Assembly (NCBI RefSeq): GCF_003171515.1
Contig: NC_089391.1
Coordinates: 1,736,001 to 1,800,000 of the forward strand
Direction: 5' to 3'
DNA length: 64,000 nt
From: Pyrenophora tritici-repentis
Lineage: Eukaryota > Ascomycota > Dothideomycetes > Pleosporales > Pleosporaceae
In this document: one piece after another, positions 30,762-42,769 of the stretch
Layout of the letters: the number at the start of each line of letters is the position of its first letter
Position numbering within the stretch: the stretch's first letter is position 1
Notes under the pieces: generated by a model
What the model was told of the DNA's origin: nothing
Seen by the model: only the letters and a program-made list of their open reading frames with translations
Database searches by the model: none
Made by a program: the position numbers and the translations under genes

Positions 30762-33261
30762 GATATGCTGGTGGCTGGAGCGACATGAATCTCTCCTCGC
30801 AATCGATGCCCAAAGTAAGAGCTGGCGTGTTTGGAACCGGCTGGTCGTGGCGGAAGTAGCAAGAGAGCGTCCGGTCATGTTTTATTTTAGGAGACTGTAC
30901 AATCTTGCCATGGAGAGAAAGCAATTCCGGTACATCTTTCCTGTGTTCCGTTATCTGCACTTTATGGGTTGCGAATGCGTATGTCAGGACGCTGGATTTG
31001 CGCTTTGTAACTAATGAACGAAAGATAGCTACCGTAGTCAACGACAGAGAGCACAAAGTCTAGAACTTGAAATTGATCAGCAGTATGGAGCCTTCTAATG
31101 GAGGCGAGTGGTACCATGGCCAAACCAACCACGACCGGATTTCCGCCTATGTCTTTCTCTGCGCAAAGTATCTCAGGCCCGTGAGTAGGATCTCCCGGCA
31201 ATTGGTCCCGTCAAAAGCACGAACGAAAGTTTGAACTCAGAATCTCTCCGAGCCTTCCGTTGCTGTCGTCTAAACCGTCTCGTAGCTTCACGCCAGGTGG
31301 AGCCCACCGTTGCTGCAGCTCTAGATCCACTTTTCTTCGCTGTCTGAACAGCTCATCAACGTGCTCCTGCTTTGCAGCCATCGGCTGTTTAACAACAACA
31401 TCCTCGCCCGGCTTACACCCGAGACGATCGTCAGATGGTGTTTGTTGACCCGTGTGTATTATGACACCATATCAACATCTGGATCAGCTGTGAGATCTTC
31501 AGGAGTACCATATGCTTTAGCATCAGCGAGCATGTCGTATTTTTGGATTCGCAGAGTTTGCAGCATTAACACAGCTTTTCAGTAGAGCAGCGATTGCAAT
31601 CTTGGAGCGTCCAGTCGATGTGAGGATTGCAGGTAAGCAGCGAAAGACCAGGATACGTTGGCCGAGTAAGACAGCCGGATGAGCGCTGCTTGAACATGAC
31701 GGGTCCTGGAAGTCATGTTGTTTGCGTTATTTTTAATTGTACGCTCGTGGCATGTCGATCGTGGGTGTAATACTAGTCGATGACCAATGTCTCATGCTGT
31801 GTTGGTTTGTAAAACCGATGTATTCATGATCGAGGTCTCACCGAGGATTCGCAAATCTGCAACGACTGCATTTACCTGCCTAGGTAAACTGGTCGTGAGA
31901 ATGAGCACGTATGCTACACTTGCTCTAAATGAGACCGTGCGTACGCCTCTTGACGATACGGTGGTCACAATGCGACTGCCGTGGAGCGGAGAAACTTCCA
32001 AGGCCGAAAGCATTTTGTAAGTAGGTACTGCCTTTGAAGCGGCGGATGTCACTGCTTGCTCTGCTATTCCCCTTTAGTCCTGACCTAGTATATAGATCAT
32101 CAAAACACAACGCCGCGATTTACAAACTGCACTGGTCGATCGCAACAAAACCCTAACAGACATCAATGGCGGAATTCGCTGAGGTGAAGTTTGGCATGAC
32201 ATGACAAGGTCATGACGCGTCCACCCCAGTCCTATTCGCATCCCTGCTCAGCCTCTACATCCCTACGGGATGCTACTAGCACTCTCGAGGGAAGACGGTG
32301 TAGTATCTTCCTTCAAGCCCCGCAATGGTCAAACCCCCACATCATCTCAGTCTGATCTGATTTTCAAAATAGAAGTGCGCAAGTTGAGTCACAGAAGAAC
32401 ACCACGGATGTGCAGCCTCGCGGCCTTTTGGCAACGTGTGAGCACTACCAGCATTAACACTCCTCTTTCAAGGTACTGAAAGATGTTTGAACACAACGCG
32501 TGTACTATGTCTTGAAGGTTTGGCCGAGAGATTTGGTAGCAGGGTGTGCTGACATGGAAGTGGTTCTCCAACCAGTCGGGACGTGAGGCCCTCGGCGTTT
32601 ACCCTGCCCCAACGCCGAATTTTCGGGCGATGCGTATTTACATCAAATGCGATCCAGGTTGTCGGGCCGTAAATGTTGTGTGGCTGACTTGAGACCGAAT
32701 CGGGCTTACGTAGCATATGAAGATGTGTGAGCAACAACAGTTAAGTTGCGAAAATTCCTACAGCAGACACTTAAAACAGGTTAGTGGTCGATGATATCAT
32801 AGCATATGGCCGGTACTAGGAAAGTTTCGGATGACGCTACACGGGTGCGCCGGTACAGCAAAAGCGACGCTGGAGCACCGGAAACAGACTGGTGCTCCCG
32901 CTAAGAGGCAGACTACATTCACCCTAGCGTCAGTGATCAGCAGCCCCGGCTGTCAGCTAAGCCCTGTTAATGCCCCATCTTGGACGTCAAGTATATGCGC
33001 ATGGCTGGGGCATGTAAGGTGTCCCGGGCGCGTAGCTTGTTGCTTCCTTCATATTCAACGGGGGACCCCTTCACCATCATTACTCTTTCGTCATTCTTTC
33101 CTTGAGCGGGCCTTCTTTCGTTTTTCCGCTCAAATCCATTAGAACCTGTATATTGAGCTATTACCTCAACGCCTTCTAGTGGGCACTATCCAGCGTCATA
33201 CAGATTCCTCGGCCCCCGCCGCTTTCGCTTTTCGTTCTCTTCTTTCTAGATTTCCGCAAAG
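30762..33261. other. Host flank of hAT-2 and long intergenic stretch
   Basis: The first 110 bp continue the minus-strand frame interrupted by both hATs (reads YFGHRLRGEIHVAPATSISL towards the insertion). A minus-strand frame of 99 codons (31056-30757) overlaps it in another phase. Beyond 31100 there are only short frames without motifs, and about 33100-33261 is the promoter and leader of the glycosyltransferase gene. Confidence 0.4.
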
Positions 33262-34542
33262 ATGGTGGGACCCATGATGTCCTTCAACAAATTAGGCCTC
33301 ACGAGCGGCCTCTTCATCGCGATATGTCTCCTAATAATTTCAACATCGGCCGGCCTGCACATGGGTGGAAGTGACGTCCTGGGAAAGATCAAGGAATCAG
33401 CAAAGGACACGAAGAACCATCTGTGTAACAGCGACAAGCTGGGTTCTGGAGACTCTATTGGCAGCGCATTCTGGAAACTTTACGAACATATCCGGCATCC
33501 GATTGGAGAATCTACATATAAGGATCAGGGAGGGAGGATCCATGGGGTTCATGAAGATGCGCCATGGTGGACAGAACCACTAAAGAACCAAGTGTTGATC
33601 GTTGATATCGATACGAGAATTCCGAACAAGAAAGGCGCGTTATGGAACGAGACTCGCATGGACTGGGAGACTTTGAGTGCAGAGGGTTACCAAGGCGTGG
33701 GTAGCGCAAGCTTCATGAATCATTTCTATTATTGTTCGTACCACGCTGGACTACTATCGACGCATGCATACTGACATACTACAGCAAAAATACACGGCTA
33801 CGACTACAAGTTCATCAATGCACATGATATGGGAGAGGGCATACACAACACATGGGTCAAGCCACACATTCTCTATGCGCTTCTCAAAAGCTACAAATTC
33901 GTCGTATTCATTGATGCCGACGCAACATTTCAACACCTCGAAGTACCACTCGAATGGCTCTTCAACCGATGGGGAATCACACCAAAAACCAGCGTTGCAA
34001 TGCCTGTCGACACACGAGAAGACCGTGATGGCGACACACACGTATCAGAAGACAGCCGCGGCAGGACAGTTCTCAATTCGGGCTTCATCGTTGCACAGGC
34101 CCTCCCTTATACTTTCGACATGTTCACAGCATGGAAAGAATGTCCGACAGGGACCCGCTATCCCGATTGCAATCATTGGGCGGACGTCTGGTCTCACGAG
34201 CAAAGGGCGTTTTCGGAATACATCCGCTACGACTTCAACCCCAACGGCACCAACATCGTCGAAATCGCATGCGACGATGCCATGGGATACCCTGGGATCA
34301 TTGAAAACGAAACGATCGTGAGCAATTGCACAGGGCAATTCATCAGACATCACACTCTTGACAAGTCAATGACGAAGAAGAGCACCCAGATAGCTATGAT
34401 GCAGAGTCTAACAGACCTGCTGCATCAGGAGCTGCACGATAACAACAATACGTACATGGTCAAGGAGAAGCAAAATGACACTCTTGTGGCTAATCACAAG
34501 AGTTCGTCGGTCAATGATTTGGGGAAAAAAGGGATGGAATAA
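33262..34542 (+). CDS. GT34 glycosyltransferase (GMA12/MNN10 family), type II membrane protein
   Basis: Two exons, 33262-33700 and 33785-34542, with an 84-nt intron (GTAGCG donor, CTGACAT branch, TACAG acceptor), 398 residues. A signal anchor (LGLTSGLFIAICLLIISTSA, residues 11-30) follows a short cytosolic tail. The catalytic domain shows the family segment YQGVAKIHGYDYKFINAHD at the splice, VKPHILYALL, and the metal-binding DAD in FVVFIDADATF (190-192), then NSGFIVAQ and WSHEQRAFSEYI. Such enzymes add alpha-1,2-galactose or alpha-1,6-mannose to N-glycans in the Golgi. Which sugar is transferred is not predictable. The C-terminal 60 residues are polar and divergent. Confidence 0.9.
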
Positions 34543-35744
34543 TTCCTTTTGTTTGAAACCGGAGTTTTGGCAAAGTGCGTTAGCGCATCGCATGTTGGAC
34601 AGATATACCTGTATTAGATACCCTGACGTTTGAGAATATTCTTTGTGCATAAATTTTATTACATGCGATGACACAGACATCTTGTCTTGCTAATGCTTCT
34701 TGTCCATGTCGTTCACGCTGTGGTTGGCGCTTGCCACTTGGTTCCACCGTCCAACCGATCGCGTGGTTTTGGCGAAAAGAAACAACTTCTAAGCTACGGA
34801 CTTTCTTGACTTTATCGACTGAACTACATCACAATCCATCACAGATACAGCACCCTCATTGCCGAAACCCCTCGCATACATGTATCTGTTGGAACGCTGA
34901 GTGTTGGAGGCTGTGCGATCAATGCACGCAAGGAAAAAGGCGTTAACACCATCATGTAGGGTAAGAAACAGACAGCAATTTGGTCAAAGGTGCGAACTTC
35001 CCATGTGGGGCACCAGAGCTCTGGAAAGCTGGGTAGGATTGATATCGTACTCGCGGGTCTATCGGCGAAAGTGCTCATGCAGAAGTTGTGGCACTGACAC
35101 TGACATCGGTAGGACAAAGCCGTATCCCCAAGTGACGAAAATTGGAGCACAGCAGCTGAAAATGCTAGTCGGCTTGCAACGCTCGGGTCAATCACAACTG
35201 TGAGGTTGAACAGAACTCCATCAGAAGCCGCCATATCAACTGGCTCCCTTCTTCACCTTGATCCTTGAGCTGGCAACTTCAGGCCCTGTAACTCTTTATT
35301 CAAGAGCGAACACGCCAGTGATATCTAAGACTTCAGTGCGGTCTCTACGTCAGAGCGCATGTACTTTAGAGAATGTGTACTCAAGGATCCAAGGCTTTGT
35401 TGACGACCATGTAGCAACTTATGCGCGAAAGATACATGGGCTGTGTTGTTCCCAGATTACCTGAGAAAACGGCTTTCCTCAGAGATGTGGTGCGCCTGTA
35501 TGTCTCCAGTGAAGTGGGCATACACTCGGTGATGAGGATGTAGTTTCGCTATGGGTCAGAAACGGGCTTGTGATTTGATTCTACTTTCGACTGTCGTCAG
35601 ACGAGTCTAACACAAGATGTGGGGCGTCGGCATTGTTCATCTCATGCTCCACTTCGGCGTTCTTTCGGTAAGATTGAAGTCCACGCCAATACGAACTTTG
35701 GAGCGCGACCCGTAGGACGTATTGCGACAAATCAACGAGCGAAA
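34543..35744. other. Intergenic, no gene recognised
   Basis: Short frames only. The frame of the next gene is open back to 35619 but that start is GTG, so 35619-35744 is taken as leader. Confidence 0.45.
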
Positions 35745-36668
35745 ATGGATACTCTGGATGCACAGTCACCCCAAGTACCGCGTTGTCTCGCTTCTGTTCG
35801 AGCCCTTCGCCAACGCAAACGGGCTATCTCCAAGCACCTAAGGGACAGAGAAGCGCAAAATACTGTCCGGCGCGAACCGGCCAATTGTGAGGATGTGGAG
35901 CACACAGAAATCGCCACCAAAACATACAGTGCAGAACTGGAGGAACGACTTCACGACCTGCAAGCTCAACTGCAATTGCACGAGGGCGTTCATAGGGAGT
36001 TGAATACTACAAATGAGAGACGACGCATCCTTCAGGAGCGACTGCGGGAGCGAGAACTTACTCTGGAGGAGCGAGATTCTACCATTGACGAGCTCGATGG
36101 AAAGATATATGCATTAACAGCGAAAGAAAAAGTTCAATCGCAAAAAATCGAAGAGTTAGAACAGGACCTTAAGCGGGAAATGTGGAACCAACTGGAGCTC
36201 AATGATGCTCACCTAAACCTCCAAGAGGAATTGGAGAATGCGAAAGCGCAGATTCAGTATCTGACGACACAGCTGAATGCAGCTGAACCTGCGCAGCAAG
36301 TGTTCAAGGATGAAACGGCAATTCAAGAACTACAACACATGCCACATGAAGGTTTCGCGGCTTTCCAAAGTCCTCTGGCTACGACATGTTTTGTAGAACC
36401 TACGGGTAGCGGGCAACCGAGGCATGGCATCAGTATACCTGGTTATCGAAATAAAGCGGCTGAAATAGGCTACATAAAAGAAAAATATACTGCCGCGCTC
36501 GAACAACGCCATGATTCGCATCAACCGGCGCTGCACTTTGGGGGCAATACTCACAAGATGGCGATGGATAATGACAGCCAGGACACCACGTCAACTAGCC
36601 CCGAACTTGAACGCCCGTCAAGAAGCAGAGTGTTTTCAGTCCAGGAGCTGGTGGAAGATTCAGTCTAA
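35745..36668 (+). CDS. Coiled-coil protein of unknown function
   Basis: Single exon, 307 residues from the ATG at 35745 (MDTLDAQSPQ). Residues 1-50 are basic, then about 60-185 form a long heptad-rich coiled coil (LEERLHDLQAQLQLHEG, RILQERLRERELTLEER, IEELEQDLKREM, LQEELENAKAQIQYLTTQL). The C-terminal 110 residues are polar and probably disordered, ending FSVQELVEDSV. No catalytic motif, signal peptide or membrane segment. It could be a scaffold or cytoskeletal protein; family not recognised. Confidence 0.65.
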   Translation: MDTLDAQSPQVPRCLASVRALRQRKRAISKHLRDREAQNTVRREPANCEDVEHTEIATKTYSAELEERLHDLQAQLQLHEGVHRELNTTNERRRILQERLRERELTLEERDSTIDELDGKIYALTAKEKVQSQKIEELEQDLKREMWNQLELNDAHLNLQEELENAKAQIQYLTTQLNAAEPAQQVFKDETAIQELQHMPHEGFAAFQSPLATTCFVEPTGSGQPRHGISIPGYRNKAAEIGYIKEKYTAALEQRHDSHQPALHFGGNTHKMAMDNDSQDTTSTSPELERPSRSRVFSVQELVEDSV

Positions 36669-37280
36669 TCGTCTCGGGCCCATTTAGCGTAAGGCATTTG
36701 GTGCTATGCCGGGCACGACAGGAAATACAGAGCGGCCGAACAGCTGCACGCGATATTGCCTAGCCTGGGTCTTTCCAAACAGACGCAATGCACAGAAAGC
36801 GACTATTATCTTCCAACGGGGTAGTCATCTCGAGAGTCACAAAGCGAGAGGAACAGTACGCCCATTGTTCGCTGGGAACGACAGTGAATGTCACTTCCTT
36901 CAAGACCTCTGGCCGACCAAGCTTCAGATTCCTTGCAATTGCTTACACCAAGCCAACAACATGTATCAGCAATGCAGGCACGTCTATATATTTGGGAGTT
37001 ACTAAGCACGCGTATTCTATCGTGTTTTCAACATCTGGTCGTGTCGGACGACGTAGCGCACTTAGGGCCGTTTTAACTATGCCCAAATAGGGTTAAGCAG
37101 GGCGGGGCTTCATGAACGAGACCGAGGCACGTCAGGGTGAGCGCGCTCGTGAAGAAAGCTTATAGACTGCCATTGGCATCTCCTTAGCCGCAAATCCGAG
37201 CCGTGTGTCTCCGCAACGCCTTCAACTTGACGTACTCGACGATATACCGGATTACGACACTGTCGACACGACACAACACA
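36669..37280. other. Intergenic, promoter of the aldehyde dehydrogenase gene
   Basis: No gene recognised; frames at 36706-37090 have no motif. ACACAACACA directly precedes the ATG at 37281, a good fungal start context. Confidence 0.45.
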
Positions 37281-38935
37281 ATGGCAGAACTCACCTTTCA
37301 ACACACGCCCATGGACGACATCGCGCCAACATGCGCAAAGGTACGAGCTACGTTTCTTTCCCATAAGACTAGGCCATTGGAATTCCGCATTCAGCAATTG
37401 CGTAAGCTCTACTGGGGGTTCAAAGACAATGCAGAGCTTATCAAGGACGCGTGCAAGCGCGACTTGGGTAAGTCGGAGTATGAGACGTATCTGACGGAGA
37501 CGTCTTGGTGCATGAACGACTGCATCTGGATGGCAAACAACGTCCACAGGTTCGCCAAGGACGAGAAGGCGACAGATATCCCATGGACCAACATGCCCCT
37601 ACGCCCGCATATCAAGAAAGACCCATTGGGTACCGCGCTCATTATTGGGTATGTCGCTCATTGAACTAACGTCTGCAGACGTATTGACAGAAATAGTGCA
37701 TACAACTTTCCCGTCCAACTCACTCTCGGACCTCTCATCGGTGCCATCGCAGCAGGATGCACTGCCGTTGTCAAGCCCTCGGAATCCGCGCCCCATGCCG
37801 CCGCCGTCATCGAGAAGATTGTGCGCGAATCGCTCGACCCGGACTGCTACGCATGCATCCAGGGTGCCGTACCTGAGACGACCGCTCTTCTCGATCAGAA
37901 GTGGGACAAGATCTTCTATACAGGCGGCGAGATGGTTGCCAAGATTATTGCGAAGAAGGCAGCCGAGACGCTCACGCCCCTTACATTGGAGTTGGGTGGA
38001 AAGAACCCCGCCATTGTCACAAAGCATGCGGATCCGAAGCTCGCGGCAAGGAGGCTGTTGTGGGCCAAGACACTCAATGCAGGCCAGGTCTGCCTCAGCC
38101 ACAATTGCACTTTTGTAGACCGCGAGATCCTGCCGGCCTTCATTGATGAGATGAAGAAGCAGCTCCAGGAATTCTACCCGCAGGGTGCGCGCAACTCACC
38201 CGACTACGGTCGCATTGTAAACCAGCGCCAGTTCCAGCGCATAAAGAAGATGTTGGATGACAGCAACGGCAAGATTGTCATTGGCGGCACAATGGACGAA
38301 GCCGACCTCTTCATCGAACCCACCGTTGTGCAAATTAGTGACGTCAATGACAGCATGGTCACTTCCGAATCTTTCGGTCCTCTCCTACCCATTTTACCCG
38401 TTGCCAACCTCGATGAAGCCATCAAGATCGCCAACGAGATCCACGACACACCCCTCGGAACCTATGCCTTTGGTACCAAAGCCGAGATGAACAAGATCAT
38501 AGCCGAAACGCGTAGTGGTGGTGCCTCGCTCAATGATGGCTTCTTCCATGGTTCTATCCCCACTTTGCCTTTTGGCGGTGTAGGGACAAGTGGACAGGGA
38601 GCTTATCGCGGTAAAGCCAGTTTTGACACTTTTACACATCGCAGGAGTGTCACCACGACCCCTGCATGGATCGAGGGCCTCATGGCTGTCAGATATCCCC
38701 CTTACACGGCCAAGAAGCAAAAGGAGTATACAAAGATGAACGACATCAAGCCCAACTTTGACCGCCAGGGCCGCACGATTGGGTGGGGGGCATGGTTTAT
38801 TGGTTTGCTCGGTGTAAAGAGTTTGGCGGCTGTTGTTGGTAAGTGATAGAACTCTTACGAGTATGGTTTCATGGCTAACAAGACACAGCGGCAGTTGCGA
38901 TAAGGGTCTACCTGCAGCGAAAGGCAAAGTTGTAG
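37281..38935 (+). CDS. HFD1: Fatty aldehyde dehydrogenase, ALDH3 type with C-terminal membrane tail
   Basis: Three exons, 37281-37648, 37697-38838 and 38889-38935, introns 48 and 50 nt, 518 residues. The first join restores LIIG-AYNFPVQL. Catalytic residues: Asn in AYNFP, Glu221 in TLELGGKNP, Cys255 in NAGQVCLSHN; the FYTGG cofactor loop is at 196-200. The last exon adds AAVAIRVYLQRKAKL, completing a hydrophobic tail (IGLLGVKSLAAVV...) followed by basic residues, typical of tail-anchored fatty aldehyde dehydrogenases of ER, mitochondria or lipid droplets. The family oxidises long-chain aldehydes, including hexadecenal from sphingolipid breakdown, to acids with NAD. Reading through the last donor would give a stop right after VVGK and lose the basic end of the anchor. 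Confidence 0.92.
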
Positions 38936-39442
38936 ACAAGCCTTGCAAGATCAGGTGAGGGACCAAGTTCCGTGTAGTGCGTGTAGTTGGTACTCTGTGT
39001 ACATGATCCGGGCAGTGCTTGATGCACATTTTCCCTGTTCCCCTCTTATCCATCTCATATGTTCTACTGATTCTATGATTTACACAAGCTACGGCTATAT
39101 CTTTAACAATACTATTCTACTGAATCTTCTTGTTCTCTTCCCCGTTATGTAAGCTCTTATAGTCTCCTCTACTCACCCTAGGCATCACCGAGCACAGCTT
39201 TTGACGCCATCAAACATCCTGTGTGCTTGTCCCACACCCCCCTAGACTCAACAATAACCCTTCTTGTCTATCCCCAAGCAAACCCCCCTGTCTCACGCTT
39301 CCCCCTCTCACACCCCACAAACAACTCCTTGACCATCGTGCTTGCGTATATATTCTCGTCTACAAATCCACATACCCCCATCCGAAACAATAACTCTTCA
39401 TCATCACCTCGAAAAGCTAGAAGACAGGGTAAAAAAAAAAGT
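38936..39442. other. Intergenic with A-tract
   Basis: 3' flank of the dehydrogenase gene and leader of the next gene, rich in CACCCC and CT, with an A-run of about 10 just before the ATG at 39443. Confidence 0.5.
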
Positions 39443-40057
39443 ATGGTAACCTACAACCATTACGACAGCGCCAGAAACGTCATTCACAACCGCTACTACT
39501 ACACCCCTGCCCCACACCCACAGCCGCACTGGCACCAAGGACCTATATATAGCAGCACCGGTGAGGCCAGGAAGACTAAACTCGTGGTGCCGGAGTGGTA
39601 TAGACCAAGTGCTGAAACAATCCGTGCGACTACTACATCTACATCTACGACTTCTTCTTCATCTCTTGGTGCTACGTCTGGCTTTTCGTCTAAGGCAGCA
39701 ACAGCGGAAGCAGAGGCAGAGACTTATTGGCGCAGTGCTGCGTATACGTATGAGACTGGTAGGGGGTGTGGAGGTGGGGCAACGCCGGTGTGGTTTACGA
39801 ATGAAGCTTCTGCAACTGCGTCGGCGCGTAGGATCAGGGCTGAGAAGGATACAGCGGCCGAGGCGGCACATAGGAGTTTGGTGAGAGATATGGTGTATGG
39901 GACGTATGCGGTGCCGGCGCCATCGTCGTTAACGGGAGGACGGTCGCTTAGGGGGAGGAGAGAGGAGTATTTTGTGGGTGTGGATGATGTTAGGGGGTTG
40001 GTTGTTGAGGCGGGGGGGAAGGGGAAGGGGAAGTTTGTTAGGAGGAGGAGGGTTTGA
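39443..40057 (+). CDS. Hypothetical low-complexity protein
   Basis: Single exon, 204 residues from ATG 39443 (MVTYNHYDSARNV), after the A-run; the frame continues upstream only with non-ATG starts. N-terminus rich in Tyr/His/Pro (YYYTPAPHPQPHWHQGP), a Ser/Thr run (about 62-78), then an Ala/Arg-rich helical part (EASATASARRIRAEKDTAAEAAHRSL) and a Gly/Lys/Arg C-terminus (GGKGKGKFVRRRRV). A VPEWYRPSAET segment near 50 looks conserved-type. No domain recognised. Strong purine bias in its 3' half. Moderate confidence that it is translated. Confidence 0.55.
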   Translation: MVTYNHYDSARNVIHNRYYYTPAPHPQPHWHQGPIYSSTGEARKTKLVVPEWYRPSAETIRATTTSTSTTSSSSLGATSGFSSKAATAEAEAETYWRSAAYTYETGRGCGGGATPVWFTNEASATASARRIRAEKDTAAEAAHRSLVRDMVYGTYAVPAPSSLTGGRSLRGRREEYFVGVDDVRGLVVEAGGKGKGKFVRRRRV

Positions 40058-40270
40058 TAGGGAGGGTGAGTGGGAATGGCAAGGGATGATGGGTTAGAGT
40101 ATTTGTTCAAGGGTAAGGGGTGGAACAGATATTGTATCACAATCATCACTGGTAATAGAAGAGTATTCGATTTGCAAAAGTATGAACATGAATTCATCTA
40201 CTGACATACACGAAGAAACACCATCATCATCACACCATCTCCGATTCCCTCCTCTACCAATCCAACCCCT

Positions 40271-41107
40271 TTACACGTACTTTACAGTAACCTGCGAAGC
40301 ACTGTTAATAGCAACATCAGTGTAAACGGTGTTACCCTGCTTAAGATCAATAATAGTAGCGCTGATCAGACCCTCGGATCCACCAGTGCTAAGCCCAGCA
40401 CTAGCACCAGTGAAGACAACCGTGCCAAAGTTACCCAGCGCAACCAAGCTACCACCAGACTCAAAGTCCTCTACAATCCACTCTGCGTTCTGACGGCACA
40501 GAGTCGAGCCGCTGGGCGCACTCAGCGTCTGGCTAACGCTCTTTCCGGTGCTCACGTTGGTGAGCTTGACAGTGCCCCTGGTGGTGGAAGTAGCGACAAT
40601 GTCGACTTGGATGACTTGGCCGGCCTTGATGGGGAAGTTGCTAAAGTCGTAGGCGTAATCTGGGTACCACTCGTACCATGCGTCGTAGGATACGGCACCG
40701 TTGCTGGAGACGGTGAAGTCGATACCAGCTTGGAGGAGGCCGGAGCCGCAGGTATCGCCGTCGATACCGACCCAGGCTGAGGCAGCCTGGTCGCCGCCAG
40801 AACCAACGTGCTTGGGGGTGGGCACAGTGAAGCGGCCGGTGGCAGTGGTGAAGTAGCCGGATGAGGGCTGTTCGAGAACAGCACCGGACCAGTTGGATGA
40901 GTACTGGACATGGGCAGTGGTGTTGTCGGCAGACTCAGCAACAAACTTGGCGTCTTCCTTGGTGGTAGTGCCGACCTTGATCATGGGCTGGGTCCTGTGG
41001 CGAACGGTACCCTCGGCGCGGGCCTTGACACGGGCAGCGAGGTTGGAAGAGGGACGGGCAACGACTGAGCCGACGATGGCGGTGAGGAAGGCGATGGAGA
41101 GCTTCAT
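40271..41107 (-). CDS. G1 family glutamic peptidase (eqolisin, aspergilloglutamic type)
   Basis: Single exon, 278 residues. Signal peptide MKLSIAFLTAIVGSVVA, then a propeptide to about 65 with basic sites, then the beta-sandwich catalytic domain: SSNWSGAVLE, GRFTVPTP, GGDQAASAWVGIDG with the catalytic Gln107, YDAWYEWYPDYAYDFSNF, and NAEWIVEDFE with the catalytic Glu209. Cysteines at 120 and 204 may pair. Secreted, acid-active, pepstatin-insensitive endopeptidase. Three or four N-glycosylation sequons (NTT, NWS, NVS). A TATA element lies about 150 bp upstream. Confidence 0.95.
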   Translation of the reverse strand: MKLSIAFLTAIVGSVVARPSSNLAARVKARAEGTVRHRTQPMIKVGTTTKEDAKFVAESADNTTAHVQYSSNWSGAVLEQPSSGYFTTATGRFTVPTPKHVGSGGDQAASAWVGIDGDTCGSGLLQAGIDFTVSSNGAVSYDAWYEWYPDYAYDFSNFPIKAGQVIQVDIVATSTTRGTVKLTNVSTGKSVSQTLSAPSGSTLCRQNAEWIVEDFESGGSLVALGNFGTVVFTGASAGLSTGGSEGLISATIIDLKQGNTVYTDVAINSASQVTVKYV

Positions 41108-42769
41108 GGTGAGTAATGTGTATGACGATATTTACAGAAAGTAAAAGCGAGGGAATCGGAAGAGAAGGTTGGCTGAGAAGGCTCCTGGGTAGTCTTGCTG
41201 CGATGCTGTGAAGATGATGCACACTCTTCAACTACAGCTACCACTGCCCTTTATATAGGTATCCTCAGGAGGCTCTTCAGTCCTAACATAGCTTGATCTC
41301 ATGGCATGGTGTACGCCGGTCCTGAGAGGTCAAGTTCAGCATGTGTTGATACCTTCCTAATCCTGCTCTGGTCCAGATGCACTCGGGTCCAGGTGATATC
41401 CTGACCCTGCTCAAGGCGAAGAACGGGCTTCGGTGTCCATCAGATAGATTGGCAAGTATAATAGCCTCTCTATTGGCTATGGCAGGTGATCTCCGTCGGG
41501 GTTTGTGTCTGTGGCGGCAAGGCGTAGACAGGGTAGACAGCTCTGCATGCGTGGTAAGGTAGATGATAGGTATCAAGAAGTGAAATCGAGTACACTCAAC
41601 CTTCTGGATTCAGCGGACGGCCTCGGCGCATGGTGTAGTGGCGCCTTCCTTACTGGGCGAACGATTCCGAGCTTTATTTCCATCACGTTTCGGCATCTAA
41701 AGTAGTGCATGGATGGCGTGGAATGAACACACTTTGCGTACCTGTAAATCAAAACGCCACTTCTGGTTGAAGATTCCTTTGAAAACTACCGTACATCCCA
41801 CATCATGATCTCACGATTCCCCAAACGCCCAGACCTACAAATTGCACAAGGTCTCGGCATTGTGTCGCGCGCAGGCGCCTCCCGCCCCCATCCAACAATA
41901 TCAAAAGCCGATGTGAAAAACCGCATGCAGGATATATTAAGTGTCCGAGAAAGCTTGTGCGTGCTTATCAGTTGGTGTGCCACTTGGCAAGGGTGCGTGT
42001 GGATTCTGCTAGCCCTGAATAGGCAGTTGGTGATGCGAAGCGCCCTGATACCAATAGTTGCGACATATCCAAGCCTTTTTGCATAAGAAAACCAAGAAAA
42101 GCTTGTATGCGCTTGGTTATCCTTCGGCCCCGAGTGCGCGCATTATGGAAGGTCTCGTAAGGACCTGTTGGGTTTGATTGGATCCTCGTGTGGTCGGTCT
42201 GTGGTATACGATGGGTGTTTAGCCAATGGCGGGAATTTCGTGCTGCACTGATTCCGTATCGGTAGGAGCCGAGGTGGAACTCTTGGCATGTTAGGTATAC
42301 TATGGAAGTACCTGGCTATATTGAGGACTGATGTCTTCCGTGTTACGCCCAGTCCGACTCTGGCGATCTGAGTACATGATTTCTGTTGGGGTAATGAAGA
42401 ATAACACCATGTGAAATTTTTGGTACTTAGTCTGATCTATACTGCTATATATGCTAACAACTTTGGACCAAGACTTGAAAATATTGTAGTGCTGCAGAAA
42501 TTTGGGTATACGGGTTGTCAATACAACTGTTCCGCGGCGAAGCACGCCTTCAGGCCACACCATACTTAAGTCATCCTATGGGATTTGTATGGTATCTGAT
42601 GATTAAACAGAGGAATTAACAATAACACATGTACAAAGTCACCAATACCGATGCTGAAATCCATTTTCAACTATCAAATGCGAGTATCTCCTTTACTTCC
42701 GCCACCTTCATATCCTTAGATAGATTAGATAGACAAGTGTAAAACGGCCCGGTAGCGCTCCTATCAAAA
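41108..42769. other. Intergenic, no gene recognised
   Basis: Apart from the eqolisin promoter, 1.6 kb with short frames only (such as 41805-42086 plus and 42300-42563 minus), none with a motif. Confidence 0.45.
41251..41257 (-). promoter_or_regulatory. TATA box of the eqolisin gene
   Basis: Minus-strand TATATAA within ACCTATATAAAGGGC, about 145 bp upstream of the ATG at 41107, followed by a pyrimidine-rich leader. Confidence 0.6.

Noticed and set aside
37599..38102. 167-codon minus-strand frame
   Set aside because: Antisense to the aldehyde dehydrogenase exon with its catalytic residues on the plus strand.
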